DNA of 64,000 bases from Kitasatospora indigofera (lineage in GTDB: Bacteria; Actinomycetota; Actinomycetes; Streptomycetales; Streptomycetaceae): contig NZ_BNBO01000021.1 of assembly GCF_014655955.1 (NCBI RefSeq), positions 1-64,000 of the forward strand, written 5' to 3'. Below the pieces are notes generated by a model, which was given only the letters and a program-made list of their open reading frames with translations, made no database searches and was not told where the DNA came from. This document shows, one piece after another, positions 7,706 through 15,152 of this stretch. The position numbers and the translations under genes were made by a program. Each line of letters begins with the position of its first letter. The first letter of the stretch is position 1.

Positions 7706-8124
7706 TGCCCGATCCGGTGGCCGTCGCCGGTGATGGCGGTGGTGATGGTGTGGGCGGCGATGGACCGTTCCCCGGAGGCGGTGATGGTCACTGGCCCGGC
7801 GGCCGGTGCGGGGAGGAGATGGGCGAGTTCCTTGCGCAGGTCGGCATCTTCGCGAAGTGCCCGCTTGATTTGTTGCCGCAGTGCGGCCACAGCGTCCGTA
7901 TTCTCAGGGTCCTGGGCAGCGTCCTGGACCGCGGCTTCCAGAGCAGCTTGCTCGGCCTGGGAGCCTCGGCGGAACACGGCGTGCAGGATGCGGCGGCCGA
8001 GGTTCGCGGTGGCCTCCACAGCAGCGTCCTCGGTCCGGGCCAGAACTGCGCCCCCATAGGCGCTCACCGCTGCGGTTAGGTAGGGGGTGGCCTGCCCCAC
8101 CAGCTCCACGATCTCCGTGCTCAT
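7702..8124 (-). CDS. Putative NLR partner/effector with shared C-terminal motif
   Basis: A 140-residue protein upstream of and overlapping the STAND gene by 4 bases. Residues 8-30 form a moderately hydrophobic helix (LVGQATPYLTAAVSAYGGAV). Residues 35-105 are amphipathic helices rich in Ala, Glu, Gln and Arg. Residues 116-134 read ASGERSIAAHTITTAITGD and match 12 of 19 positions in the N-terminal motif of the STAND protein. A small helical domain with a hydrophobic first helix and a C-terminal signalling motif is the arrangement described for bacterial HeLo/Bell-like death executors next to NLRs. That assignment is inference; no enzymatic motif is visible. Confidence 0.7.
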   Translation of the reverse strand: MSTEIVELVGQATPYLTAAVSAYGGAVLARTEDAAVEATANLGRRILHAVFRRGSQAEQAALEAAVQDAAQDPENTDAVAALRQQIKRALREDADLRKELAHLLPAPAAGPVTITASGERSIAAHTITTAITGDGHRIGQ

Positions 8125-8554
8125 CGGCGTCTCCCTGGGCCTATGCGACTACCTTGCCGTATCTATGACGGAGCGTAGAGGCAATCGTCGTGCCTGAGTG
8201 AGGTGTTCGTGAAGGTTGGTCGGGGGTTGAAGCTAGCCCGGAGAGGGACGCTGAAGCGCCTCTGCCCTTGAGGGTGGAACAGGGGACAGAGGTTCTTGTG
8301 TCCCAGCTGTCCCGCTGTCCCAGCATGGCTGCTGACCTGCCGGTTTGGGGTGGGACAGGCCTGGGACTGCGCGCAGGAACAGGTGAGTGCAGCTCGGCAA
8401 TTCCGACTGGCAAGTCCGTGATCGCGTCTGCCGTTGCTGACGGCAAGAACTGACGGCAACCCTGACAGACACAAGATGACGAACGAGGCCACCAGAGACC
8501 GATCCCTGGAGCGGCGCGCAAGGCCTTGTACGGCACCTTTGAACTCATGAACGA
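8125..8554. other. Terminal region of the putative integrated element
   Basis: No supported coding sequence. It holds the promoter side of the effector gene and, at its right end, two CTGACGGCAA direct repeats before the tRNA fragment. Longer minus-strand frames here only read through tRNA-like sequence and have poor codon bias. Confidence 0.45.
8437..8459. repeat. Direct repeats CTGACGGCAA, possible integrase arm sites
   Basis: Two identical 10-bp copies at 8437-8446 and 8450-8459, spaced 13 bases start to start and about 100 bases from the tRNA fragment. Repeats of this kind lie near the attachment sites of actinomycete integrative elements. A role in tyrosine integrase binding is inferred from position. 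Confidence 0.4.
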
Positions 8555-8600
8555 GCTTACAAAAGCAGATGTCGGCGGTTCGAAACCGTCCGCGCCCACT
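8555..8600 (+). other. tRNA 3'-half fragment, probable attachment site
   Basis: The segment contains an anticodon-loop-like CTTACAA, a variable-loop ATGTC, a full T-arm (GGCGG-TTCGAAA-CCGTC, 5-bp stem and 7-base loop) and an acceptor-like CGCGCCC followed by A. There is no matching GGGCGCG acceptor strand or D-arm in the preceding 90 bases, so the gene is not complete. It resembles the 3' half of a tRNA(Val). A 3' half followed by a terminator is what an integrative element leaves at one of its two ends. Confidence 0.6.
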
Positions 8601-8622
8601 CCTTGAACGGACAGAACTGAGG

Positions 8623-8663
8623 CTGCGGCCCAGGCCGGGACACTTGTCCGGCCTGGGCCGCAG
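8623..8663 (+). terminator. 16-bp perfect hairpin after the tRNA fragment
   Basis: Arms CTGCGGCCCAGGCCGG at 8623-8638 and its exact complement at 8648-8663 surround a 9-base loop. Its position 22 bases past the tRNA acceptor sequence suits the native tRNA terminator. Confidence 0.75.
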
Positions 8664-8818
8664 TCGTGTGCGGCATGAAGCCGTAGTTGCTCCGAGGGTG
8701 CCAGTGTCCGGCCGGCCGGTCCCGCCCCCTGAAATCCCCCCAAATGACGGCGATGACGTCGGTGCGAGTCGGCAGGAGTTGCGCCGGATGAGTTGGTCAT
8801 CGACGGCGTCGAGCCGAG

Positions 8819-9769
8819 TCACCGGCTCCGGCTGTTCCGCTTCCCCAGCTGGCTCCAGACGTATCGGTGCCGGGCGATCCGGTAGATCTGCTCCTGCCGG
8901 GCGGGAGACAGGAGGGCCGGCCGAGCGGAAAGGGCCGAACCGATCAGCGCGGCATCGAGAACCTCCACCCGCTGGGCGTCCGCGCCATGGCTGATCTTCC
9001 GAGCCCCCACCACCGCGATCACCGGGTGGACGGGGACGTCGAACCCGCACCACCGTGAGAGCAGCCTGGCCGTGCGATCGGCTTCGAACTCGGAGTTCTG
9101 CAAGTAGGGGTGGCTGCTGCGGTTGATCTTCACCGCACCGTCGCCGACAAACACCGAAGCGTCGGGATGGTGCTTCGCGTTGACGGTGAAGACGCCCGGC
9201 GGCCCGATCACCACGTGATCGATGTCCGCCCCGGTGGGCAGCGGGATACCGTGCAGCACCTTCCAGCCGGCGGGCTTGAGGCTCTCCAGGAGACCACCGA
9301 CGATCTCTTCTCCCGCAAGCCCCTTGAGACGCTGCTCGCCCCCCAGCGAGTCACCGACGAGCTTGGCGGCGACCCGCACCAGCCACTTGTGACGCTGCTC
9401 GTCAGCTCTGATCATCGACTGCAAGCCGGCACCGGGGCGGTTCCGGGCGAGGTCGTCCGCAGAGGTCAGCGGAGGCAGGACGGGCAGGCTCGGTGTGTGC
9501 GGTGGCGACGGCGGTTGTGGCGGGCGGACCGGCTGCCGCGTCGGGCCGGCGTTCGGCTTCACGGTTCGAGGTGGAATGGTCCGACCGCAGGTCCTGCACC
9601 ACTCCTCGATCTTGGCGAGAGCTGCGGCTTCATACTCCCGATTGGTGATCGTCACCACGCCTGTTCGGCAGTCCAGCCACGCAACCGACTCGCCCTTCGC
9701 CCCCGGACGGTTGACGTACAAGCGATCCTTGCCCGGCCTACGCCACGGCCCGACCGTCAGTTCCTCCAT
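8819..9769 (-). CDS. NERD (nuclease-related) domain protein
   Basis: A 316-residue protein. The NERD domain spans about 150-260. It shows GLAGEE at 150-155, WKVLHG at 169-174, then ADIDHVVIGPPGVF at 181-194 and NAKHH, the restriction-nuclease-like core of this family. Residues 1-60 form a separate small domain and 65-100 is a Pro-rich linker. NERD proteins are predicted DNA-processing nucleases, but few have tested functions. The ATG at 9769 has GGAGGGGG close by. This is the first gene on the chromosome side of the putative attachment site. Confidence 0.82.
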   Translation of the reverse strand: MEELTVGPWRRPGKDRLYVNRPGAKGESVAWLDCRTGVVTITNREYEAAALAKIEEWCRTCGRTIPPRTVKPNAGPTRQPVRPPQPPSPPHTPSLPVLPPLTSADDLARNRPGAGLQSMIRADEQRHKWLVRVAAKLVGDSLGGEQRLKGLAGEEIVGGLLESLKPAGWKVLHGIPLPTGADIDHVVIGPPGVFTVNAKHHPDASVFVGDGAVKINRSSHPYLQNSEFEADRTARLLSRWCGFDVPVHPVIAVVGARKISHGADAQRVEVLDAALIGSALSARPALLSPARQEQIYRIARHRYVWSQLGKRNSRSR

Positions 9770-10115
9770 GCTGCCCCCTCCAGATGCGCGACCCCTGACG
9801 CGAGATCAGCACGCCCGAGGTGGTGATGACAAGAACGCGATCAGCCAGGCTCGGCGCCGGACGCGGGACCGGAGGGGTGGGCAGGCGTAGATGGGCCGCG
9901 CGCCGGGCCGAAGAACGTAGCTGGGCGGCAAGCCCCGATGTGGCTGGGGCGGGCGGGTCCACGGCGGTACCCGACCTGCCCGGACCGGGCCCCCTACCGC
10001 GCCCTTGGTGTTCCGAGTCCCCTGGACACGTGACTCGTTGCGCTGTCTGCGGCGACCTCTATGATCCCGACAGACGGTCGGGGGAGCGCCGTCCGGAAGA
10101 CATCAGGAGGGGACG
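9770..10115. other. Intergenic region without a supported gene
   Basis: About 345 bases between the divergent NERD and ricin-lectin genes. The open frames lack binding sites and have atypical composition. I see no clear promoter hexamers or repeats. Confidence 0.4.
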
Positions 10116-10670
10116 ATGCACGGACGGATGAGGATCTTCAGGGTTCTGGGGGCGGCGGCGACTGCGGCCGGGCTGCTGGTGGGGGCGGGAACGACGCCGG
10201 CGAGTGCGGCGACGCCCCATCCCCTGCGGAACCACAACAGCGGGAAGTGCCTGGAGATCGCGGACTGGCGTACCGACAACGGTGCCCCCGCCAGGCAATG
10301 GGACTGCACAGGTGGGGCGAACCAGCAGTGGCTCACCAGTGAGAGCAGCACCGGGACCTTCTTCATCAACCAGTACAGCGGGAAGTGCCTGGAGATCGCC
10401 GACTGGCGTACCGACAACGGTGCCCCCGCCAGGCAGTGGGACTGCACCGGCGGGACGAACCAGGCCTGGAGTTACCGCGAAGTGGGGCCTGGGATACCAC
10501 CTGACGGCAGCGTCGCGGAGTATCTGCTGAATCTGCACAGCTTCAGACTTCTGGAGATCGCGGACTGGCGTACCGACAACGGTGCCCCTGCCAGGCAATG
10601 GAACTCGGAGGGGCGGCAGGCGAACATGGAGTGGGACTACTGCTACCCGTGGATCAGCTGCGCCTGGTAG
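10116..10670 (+). CDS. Secreted ricin B-type lectin with three near-identical repeats
   Basis: A 184-residue protein with a signal peptide (basic MHGRMR, then a hydrophobic stretch, cleavage near TPASAATP, residues 28-35). The mature part is a ricin-type beta-trefoil with three repeats built on LEIADWRTDNGAPARQW. Copies one and two are followed by DCTGG. The QxW hallmark appears as QQW or RQW. It should bind carbohydrate outside the cell; no catalytic domain is attached. The ATG at 10116 follows AGGAGGGG. The third repeat lacks the cysteines (NSEG instead of DCTG) and the protein ends early after it, which is short for a complete trefoil plus linker. Confidence 0.85.
   Translation: MHGRMRIFRVLGAAATAAGLLVGAGTTPASAATPHPLRNHNSGKCLEIADWRTDNGAPARQWDCTGGANQQWLTSESSTGTFFINQYSGKCLEIADWRTDNGAPARQWDCTGGTNQAWSYREVGPGIPPDGSVAEYLLNLHSFRLLEIADWRTDNGAPARQWNSEGRQANMEWDYCYPWISCAW
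10238..10601 (+). repeat. Three 51-72 bp direct repeats inside the lectin gene
   Basis: Copies lie at 10238-10309, 10377-10448 and 10551-10601. They are nearly identical in the DNA, including third codon positions, so they are recent duplications or are kept alike by gene conversion. Confidence 0.85.
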
Positions 10671-10891
10671 CGACTAGGGGAGGGCGGGTTTGCCCGATGC
10701 CCCACTCAATCAGGGAATTGACGTCCCGCCTGCGGAGCCGTGTGTCTTCCGTTCCCCAGGTGGGTCCGGGCGGGTGGCCGGGTCCCACGCCCGAGTGGGT
10801 GGCCGCCGGCTCCGAGAGCTTGCATGTCAGTTGCCGACCGTAGGGTGCGCTCACGAGCGGGGTCGGGTGACCTTGATGCTGGAGGCCGGAC

Positions 10892-11692
10892 GTGTTGTTG
10901 GAGAACAAGACCGCCGTCGTCTACGGCGCGGGTGGTGCCGTCGGCCGGGCGGTGTCCCGGGCCTTTGCCCGGGAGGGGGCGTGGGTCTTTCTCACCGGTC
11001 GCAGGCTGGCAGGACTTGAGGAGTTGGCGGCTGAGATCAGGGCCGCCGGTGGCCGGGCGGAGGTCGCCCGGGTCGATGCGCTCGACCGGGACGAGGTTGA
11101 GCGGCATGCCGCGGAGGTGGTCGAGGCGGCCGGTGGGATCGACATCTCCGTCAATGCGGTCAGCATCCGTGGGGACTTGCAGGGCACGCCGCTCGTGGGG
11201 CTGTCCTTGGAGGACTTCCTCGCGCCGGTGAACACCGCCGCGACGGCGAATTTCCTCACCGCGACGACCGCCGCCCGGCGGATGGCCGAGCAGGGATCGG
11301 GTGTGATCCTGACCTTTTCGACCGCCGCGTCCCGGCTCTCCGGGCGTGACCAGGGTTTTCACGCGACCGGGGGCTTCGGTGTCGCCTGTGGCGCGGTGGA
11401 GCTGCTGTCGCGGCATCTGGCGGGCGAGGTGGGGCCGTTGGGGGTGCGCGTGGTCTGTCTCCGGCCGGACGGGATTCCGGATGCCTGGGTGACCTGGGGC
11501 ATGATCGAGGATGCGGCGCCCGATCCGGAGGGCAGTTCGACGGTCAAGGCCTACATGGAGCGTGGCACAGCGCTGCGACGGCTGCCGAGGCTGGCCGAAG
11601 TCGCCGACACGGCCGCCTTCATGGCGTCCGACCGGGCCGGCGCTGTCACGGGGACGGTGGTCAACCTCAGCTGCGGCTCCGTGATCGACTGA
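10892..11692 (+). CDS. SDR-fold oxidoreductase-like protein lacking the YxxxK pair
   Basis: A 266-residue short-chain dehydrogenase-like protein. The Rossmann signature GAGGAVGRA is at residues 11-19 and NAVSIRG stands where NNAG usually is. The catalytic serine region is present (STAASRLSG), but the Tyr-x3-Lys step reads FHATGG, so both the proton-donating tyrosine and the lysine are replaced. It may bind NAD(P) without classic SDR chemistry, or use a different mechanism. The GTG at 10892 has GGAGG 6 to 10 bases upstream. No operon partner is close enough to suggest a substrate. Confidence 0.78.
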   Translation: MLLENKTAVVYGAGGAVGRAVSRAFAREGAWVFLTGRRLAGLEELAAEIRAAGGRAEVARVDALDRDEVERHAAEVVEAAGGIDISVNAVSIRGDLQGTPLVGLSLEDFLAPVNTAATANFLTATTAARRMAEQGSGVILTFSTAASRLSGRDQGFHATGGFGVACGAVELLSRHLAGEVGPLGVRVVCLRPDGIPDAWVTWGMIEDAAPDPEGSSTVKAYMERGTALRRLPRLAEVADTAAFMASDRAGAVTGTVVNLSCGSVID

Positions 11693-11817
11693 GCCTTGAT
11701 CGACTGAGTCGTGCTCGACCGAGCCGTCGTCGACCGATGCCACCGCCTGTCGCCGCTGCGGCGGAGCCCGGGCCTGTCTGCCGCCCGGGGGCTCGTGCGT
11801 ACGGGGAGAATGGAAGC

Positions 11818-12186
11818 GTGACGACAGACCCGCACCACCCCGTCGAGGCCGGCTCGTGCTGGGCCCGGCGCGTTCCGGGCTTTCCCCGGTTCGACCGTGA
11901 CTTCCGGGTGACCGCCGTGCACACGAAGGACGGGGTCACGTACGTCGAGACCGAGCGGTTGGACACCGGCGGGCGGTCGAGGGGGCGGCTGGACGACGTA
12001 CTCGAACACGCGACGCCCGTCGAGCTGTCCTGCCCTGGTGACCCGTCCGGCTCCCTTGAGCCGTCCGGCCGGGTCGAGCCGTCCGGCCCCGTCGAACCGT
12101 GGCGGAGCCCGTCCGGGCGGAACGGTGGTGCCGGTGGGGAGGGTGTGGCGCCGTCCGACGTCCTTCCCCTGTGTCCGAACCGATGA
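11818..12186 (+). CDS. Hypothetical protein, 122 residues
   Basis: Begins at GTG 11818 after GGGGAGAATGGAA. The N-terminal 65 residues (CWARRVPGFPRFDRDFRV, then a VTYVETERLDTGGR strand) look like a compact beta domain. The C-terminal part is Pro/Gly/Glu-rich with repeated EPSG-type units and is probably disordered. No family is recognised. The coding signal is good, but the exact start is uncertain, because an upstream ATG at 11737 is also in frame. Confidence 0.5.
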   Translation: MTTDPHHPVEAGSCWARRVPGFPRFDRDFRVTAVHTKDGVTYVETERLDTGGRSRGRLDDVLEHATPVELSCPGDPSGSLEPSGRVEPSGPVEPWRSPSGRNGGAGGEGVAPSDVLPLCPNR

Positions 12187-12258
12187 CCGGACGCGTGCTG
12201 AGTGCTTCAATGGCCCCCGAAAGAGCGGTACTTGATCTGCGGGGGAGTGGGTACGAGG

Positions 12259-12708
12259 ATGCGGAAGTCCTACTACGCGGCGCACGTCTACATGATCCTG
12301 GGCGTGGTCTCGGGGCTGTACTACCGGGAGTTCACCAAGGCCAACGACTTCGAGGGTGACACCCAACTGGCGCTGATCCACACGCACTTGCTGGCGCTGG
12401 GGATGCTGGGGTTCCTGATCGTGCTGGCCCTGGACAAGCTGTTCCAGCTGTCCGGGACGAGGCTGTTCACCGCCTTCTTCTGGTTCTACAACGCCGGGAT
12501 CGGGATCACCGTCTCGATGATGTTCGTCCACGGCACCGAGACCGTGCTGGGCAGCAGCGTGCCGGAGGCCGTGTCGATGACGGCCGGGCTGGGGCACATC
12601 CTGCTCACGGTCGGGTTGATCCTGCTGTTCGTGCTGCTGGGCAAGCGCCTCAAGGAGCCGGCGGCGGCCGAGGCGAAGGAGTCGGCTTCGGCGCAGACCC
12701 CGGCCTGA
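12259..12708 (+). CDS. DUF2871 membrane protein
   Basis: A 149-residue membrane protein with four predicted transmembrane helices (about residues 6-22, 36-58, 68-90 and 104-125). The opening MRKSYYAAHVYMILG, then YYREFTK and a THLLALGMLGFL helix match the DUF2871 family, whose conserved histidines in the helices recall cytochrome-oxidase-subunit-I-like proteins. No function is established. I place the start at ATG 12259, with GGGGGAG 10 bases upstream; a further-upstream start would add a non-conserved leader. It ends in an Ala/Glu-rich cytosolic tail. Confidence 0.85.
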   Translation: MRKSYYAAHVYMILGVVSGLYYREFTKANDFEGDTQLALIHTHLLALGMLGFLIVLALDKLFQLSGTRLFTAFFWFYNAGIGITVSMMFVHGTETVLGSSVPEAVSMTAGLGHILLTVGLILLFVLLGKRLKEPAAAEAKESASAQTPA

Positions 12709-12800
12709 GGGCGCGGCGGGGAGCGCGAAGGGGGACGGGCGCACCGCCTGATCGGACCCATCCGGGTGCGGGAGGGCGGAACCAGCGATCGGATAGGGGC

Positions 12801-12965
12801 ATGGCTACTACTCAACGCTGGCTGGCGAAGTACTCCGAGCAGCTCATCCACCTGGCCGACGGCATCGATCCGAACGCGGCCGTCCAGTTCGTCCGCGAGG
12901 TGTACGAGGCCGGCCGGGCGGCGGGCATCGCCGAGGCGGAGAACGGGAAGCGCGAGTCCGAATAG
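12801..12965 (+). CDS. Small conserved-looking protein, 54 residues
   Basis: Starts ATG at 12801 and reads MATTQRWLAKYSEQLIHLAD, ending at TAG 12963-12965. Codon use is strongly G/C-biased at third positions and the product is a soluble helical protein rich in Ala and Glu (QFVREVYEAGRAAGIAEAE). It is on the same strand as and 92 bases after the DUF2871 gene. I know of no function. Short genes like this are easily missed, but the base composition supports real coding. Confidence 0.65.
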   Translation: MATTQRWLAKYSEQLIHLADGIDPNAAVQFVREVYEAGRAAGIAEAENGKRESE

Positions 12966-13062
12966 CGGCGGGTGTCCGGTGCACGCGCCGGGCCCCGGAC
13001 GGTGCGCGCCTGCCCGGGAGGGCGCTCGCACCGGCCGGGGCCCGGCGGCCGCCGTCCGGGGC

Positions 13063-14364
13063 TCACCCCGTGGACAGGGCCTCGGTGGGGGTGAGCCGGG
13101 CCGCCCGGGAGGCCGGGTAGAGGCCGGCGACGGCGCCGACCAGGGCCGAGGCGGCCACGGCGGCGGCCAGGGCTCCGCCGGGGATGGCGAAGGGCCAGTG
13201 CTTGGCGGCAGCGTAGCCGTAGGTGGCGACGCCGCCGAGGGCCGCGCCGGCCAGGCCGCCGAGCCCGGCCAGGGTGACCGCCTCGGTGAGGAACTGGGTG
13301 AGGATCTGGGCCCGGTTGGCCCCGAGGGAGCGTCGCAGGCCGATCTCCTGCCGGCGTTCCAGGACGGCGATGACCATGGTGTTGGCCACGCCGACGCCGC
13401 CGACCAGCAGGGCGACCGCGCCCAGGCCCAGCAGCAGGGCGTTGAAGGTGTTCCTGGCGGCGAGCTGGGCGGCCAGCGCGTCGGAGGGCCGGCTGACCTT
13501 GACCTCGTTGGGTCCTGCGGGGTTGACGGTCGGGGCCAGTACGTCGCGGACCTGTTCGACGGCGGACTCGGCGGTGCGGGTGTAGACCGTGGTGGGGTGG
13601 CCGTCGAAGCCGAGGTGTTCGGCCGCGGCCTGCCAGCCGACCAGGGCGGCGGTGTCGAGCTCGGGGGCCAGCGCCACCGGGTCGAGGATGCCGGTGACGG
13701 TGAACCACTGCTCGCCGAGCCGGACCAGGCCGCCCGGCCGCTCGACGGCCAGGCGGGCCGCGGCCTTCGAACCCAGTACGACGGTCGGGTACTTGCTGCT
13801 CGCGACGGTCAGGAACCGGCCGCTGCTCAGGTGGCCGCCGACGGTGTCGAGCAGGTTCTCGCGGGCGGCCAGGACGGCGATGCCACCGGTGATCCCCGCG
13901 TCGACGTGGTCGTTGCGGCGTACGGTCGCCCGGGTCTTCCCGGTCGCGGTGGCCGAGCTGACCGGGCCGATGCGTCGCACCATCGCATCGGCGTCGGTGG
14001 GGAGCGGGCTGTCCTTGCCGGTGAAGCTCTGGCCCGGGCCGACGGTGAGCAGGTTGGTGCCCAGCTTGGCTATCTGGGCTGCGAGTTGGGCCTGACTGGA
14101 GGTGCCGATGCCGATCACGGCGACCATCGCCGCGACACCGATGGCGATGCCGAGGGCGGAGAGCACGGCCCGCAGTTTGCGGCCGCGCAGGCCGGAGACG
14201 CCGACGGCCAGGGCGTCGCGGGGCCGGAGCCGGGCCGGCCTCGGCAGCGGGTGGGCGGTCCGGGCGGTGTGCTCCGGACCGTCCGGTGAGGGCCTGCTCG
14301 ACGCGGGGGCGGCGGCGGTGGCGGTGGCGGCGGTGGTGGTGGGAGAGGTGGCCGGGGTGCTCAT
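13063..14364 (-). CDS. ABC transporter permease, MacB/FtsX type
   Basis: A 433-residue membrane protein. After a Pro/Ala/Thr-rich cytosolic N-terminus it has one transmembrane helix at about 67-90 ([20 protein letters not shown]), a large extracellular MacB-type domain (about 95-310) and three C-terminal helices with the FtsX signature ([20 protein letters not shown]). MacB-type permeases work by mechanotransmission rather than pore transport and commonly export peptides, antibiotics or lipoprotein substrates. It is the last gene of a four-gene unit (lipoprotein, fusion protein, ATPase, permease), overlapping the ATPase by 4 bases. Confidence 0.92.
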   Translation of the reverse strand: MSTPATSPTTTAATATAAAPASSRPSPDGPEHTARTAHPLPRPARLRPRDALAVGVSGLRGRKLRAVLSALGIAIGVAAMVAVIGIGTSSQAQLAAQIAKLGTNLLTVGPGQSFTGKDSPLPTDADAMVRRIGPVSSATATGKTRATVRRNDHVDAGITGGIAVLAARENLLDTVGGHLSSGRFLTVASSKYPTVVLGSKAAARLAVERPGGLVRLGEQWFTVTGILDPVALAPELDTAALVGWQAAAEHLGFDGHPTTVYTRTAESAVEQVRDVLAPTVNPAGPNEVKVSRPSDALAAQLAARNTFNALLLGLGAVALLVGGVGVANTMVIAVLERRQEIGLRRSLGANRAQILTQFLTEAVTLAGLGGLAGAALGGVATYGYAAAKHWPFAIPGGALAAAVAASALVGAVAGLYPASRAARLTPTEALSTG

Positions 14365-15152
14365 GCGACCGCCTTCGTCGTGGTGTCCTCGCGGATCCGG
14401 CCGTCCAGGATCCGCACCCGGCGGGGCAGGCCGGCGGCGAGCTGCGGATCGTGGGTGATGACCGCGATCGTTGTTCCCTCGGCGTTGAGCTCGCGCAGGA
14501 GTTGGACGACCGAGGCGCCCGAGGCGGAGTCCAGAGCGCCGGTGGGCTCGTCGGCGAGGACGATCTGCGGCCGGGCGACCAGGGCGCGGGCGATCGCGGT
14601 GCGCTGGCGTTCGCCGCCGGACAGCTCGTGCGGGCGGTGGCCGAGCCGGTGCCCGAGGCCGACCCGCTCCAGCGCCTCGGCGGCCTGCCGGCGGCGCCGG
14701 GTGTGGCGGACACCCTGGTAGAGCAGTCCGGTGGCGACGTTGTCCAGTGCGCTGAGGTGCGGGGAGAGGAAGAACTGCTGGAACACGAAGCCGATCCAGT
14801 GCGCCCGGACGGCCGACAGGCGGCGGTCGGAGAGCCTGGCGATGTCGTGCCCGAGCACCTCGACGCTGCCCGAGCTGGGCCGGTCGAGGGTGCCCATCAG
14901 GTTGAGCAGCGTCGACTTGCCGGAGCCGGACGGGCCGACGATGGCCAGGAGTTCGCCCTGGCGGATGGTGAGGTCGGCGCTGTCGAGGGCGGTCAGGCCG
15001 CCGCGGTAGGTCTTCGAGGCCCCGCGCAGCGCGATCACCGCGGGGGACGGGCCGGGGAGCCGCCCGTCGAGCAGACCGGGGGCCGGGTCGGGCAGCGGGT
15101 CGGGCAGGAGGTCGGGCGACCGGTCGGGCAGCGGGTCGGGCGCAGCGCTCAT
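14361..15152 (-). CDS. ABC transporter ATP-binding protein (MacB/LolD type)
   Basis: A 263-residue ATPase. Walker A is GPSGSGKST, the Q-loop VFQQFFL, the signature [15 protein letters not shown] and Walker [13 protein letters not shown], all intact. The N-terminus carries repeated D-P-L-P units ([18 protein letters not shown]) not part of the ATPase fold. It powers the permease encoded downstream. Its start overlaps the stop of the fusion protein gene by 4 bases, and its stop overlaps the permease start, so the three are translated together. Confidence 0.94.
   Translation of the reverse strand: MSAAPDPLPDRSPDLLPDPLPDPAPGLLDGRLPGPSPAVIALRGASKTYRGGLTALDSADLTIRQGELLAIVGPSGSGKSTLLNLMGTLDRPSSGSVEVLGHDIARLSDRRLSAVRAHWIGFVFQQFFLSPHLSALDNVATGLLYQGVRHTRRRRQAAEALERVGLGHRLGHRPHELSGGERQRTAIARALVARPQIVLADEPTGALDSASGASVVQLLRELNAEGTTIAVITHDPQLAAGLPRRVRILDGRIREDTTTKAVA

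Noticed and set aside
6905-8059. 384-codon plus-strand frame over the NLR and effector genes
   Set aside because: Low-complexity Gly/Val/Ser composition and antisense to two well-supported overlapping genes.
8500-8600. A complete tRNA gene
   Set aside because: The T-arm and 3' acceptor are good, but no D-arm or 5' acceptor strand (GGGCGCG) is present upstream.
8141-8800. Minus-strand frames of about 219 and 296 codons across 8141-9053
   Set aside because: They read through the tRNA fragment and its terminator hairpin; phrases such as GADGFEPPTSA are typical translations of tRNA sequence.
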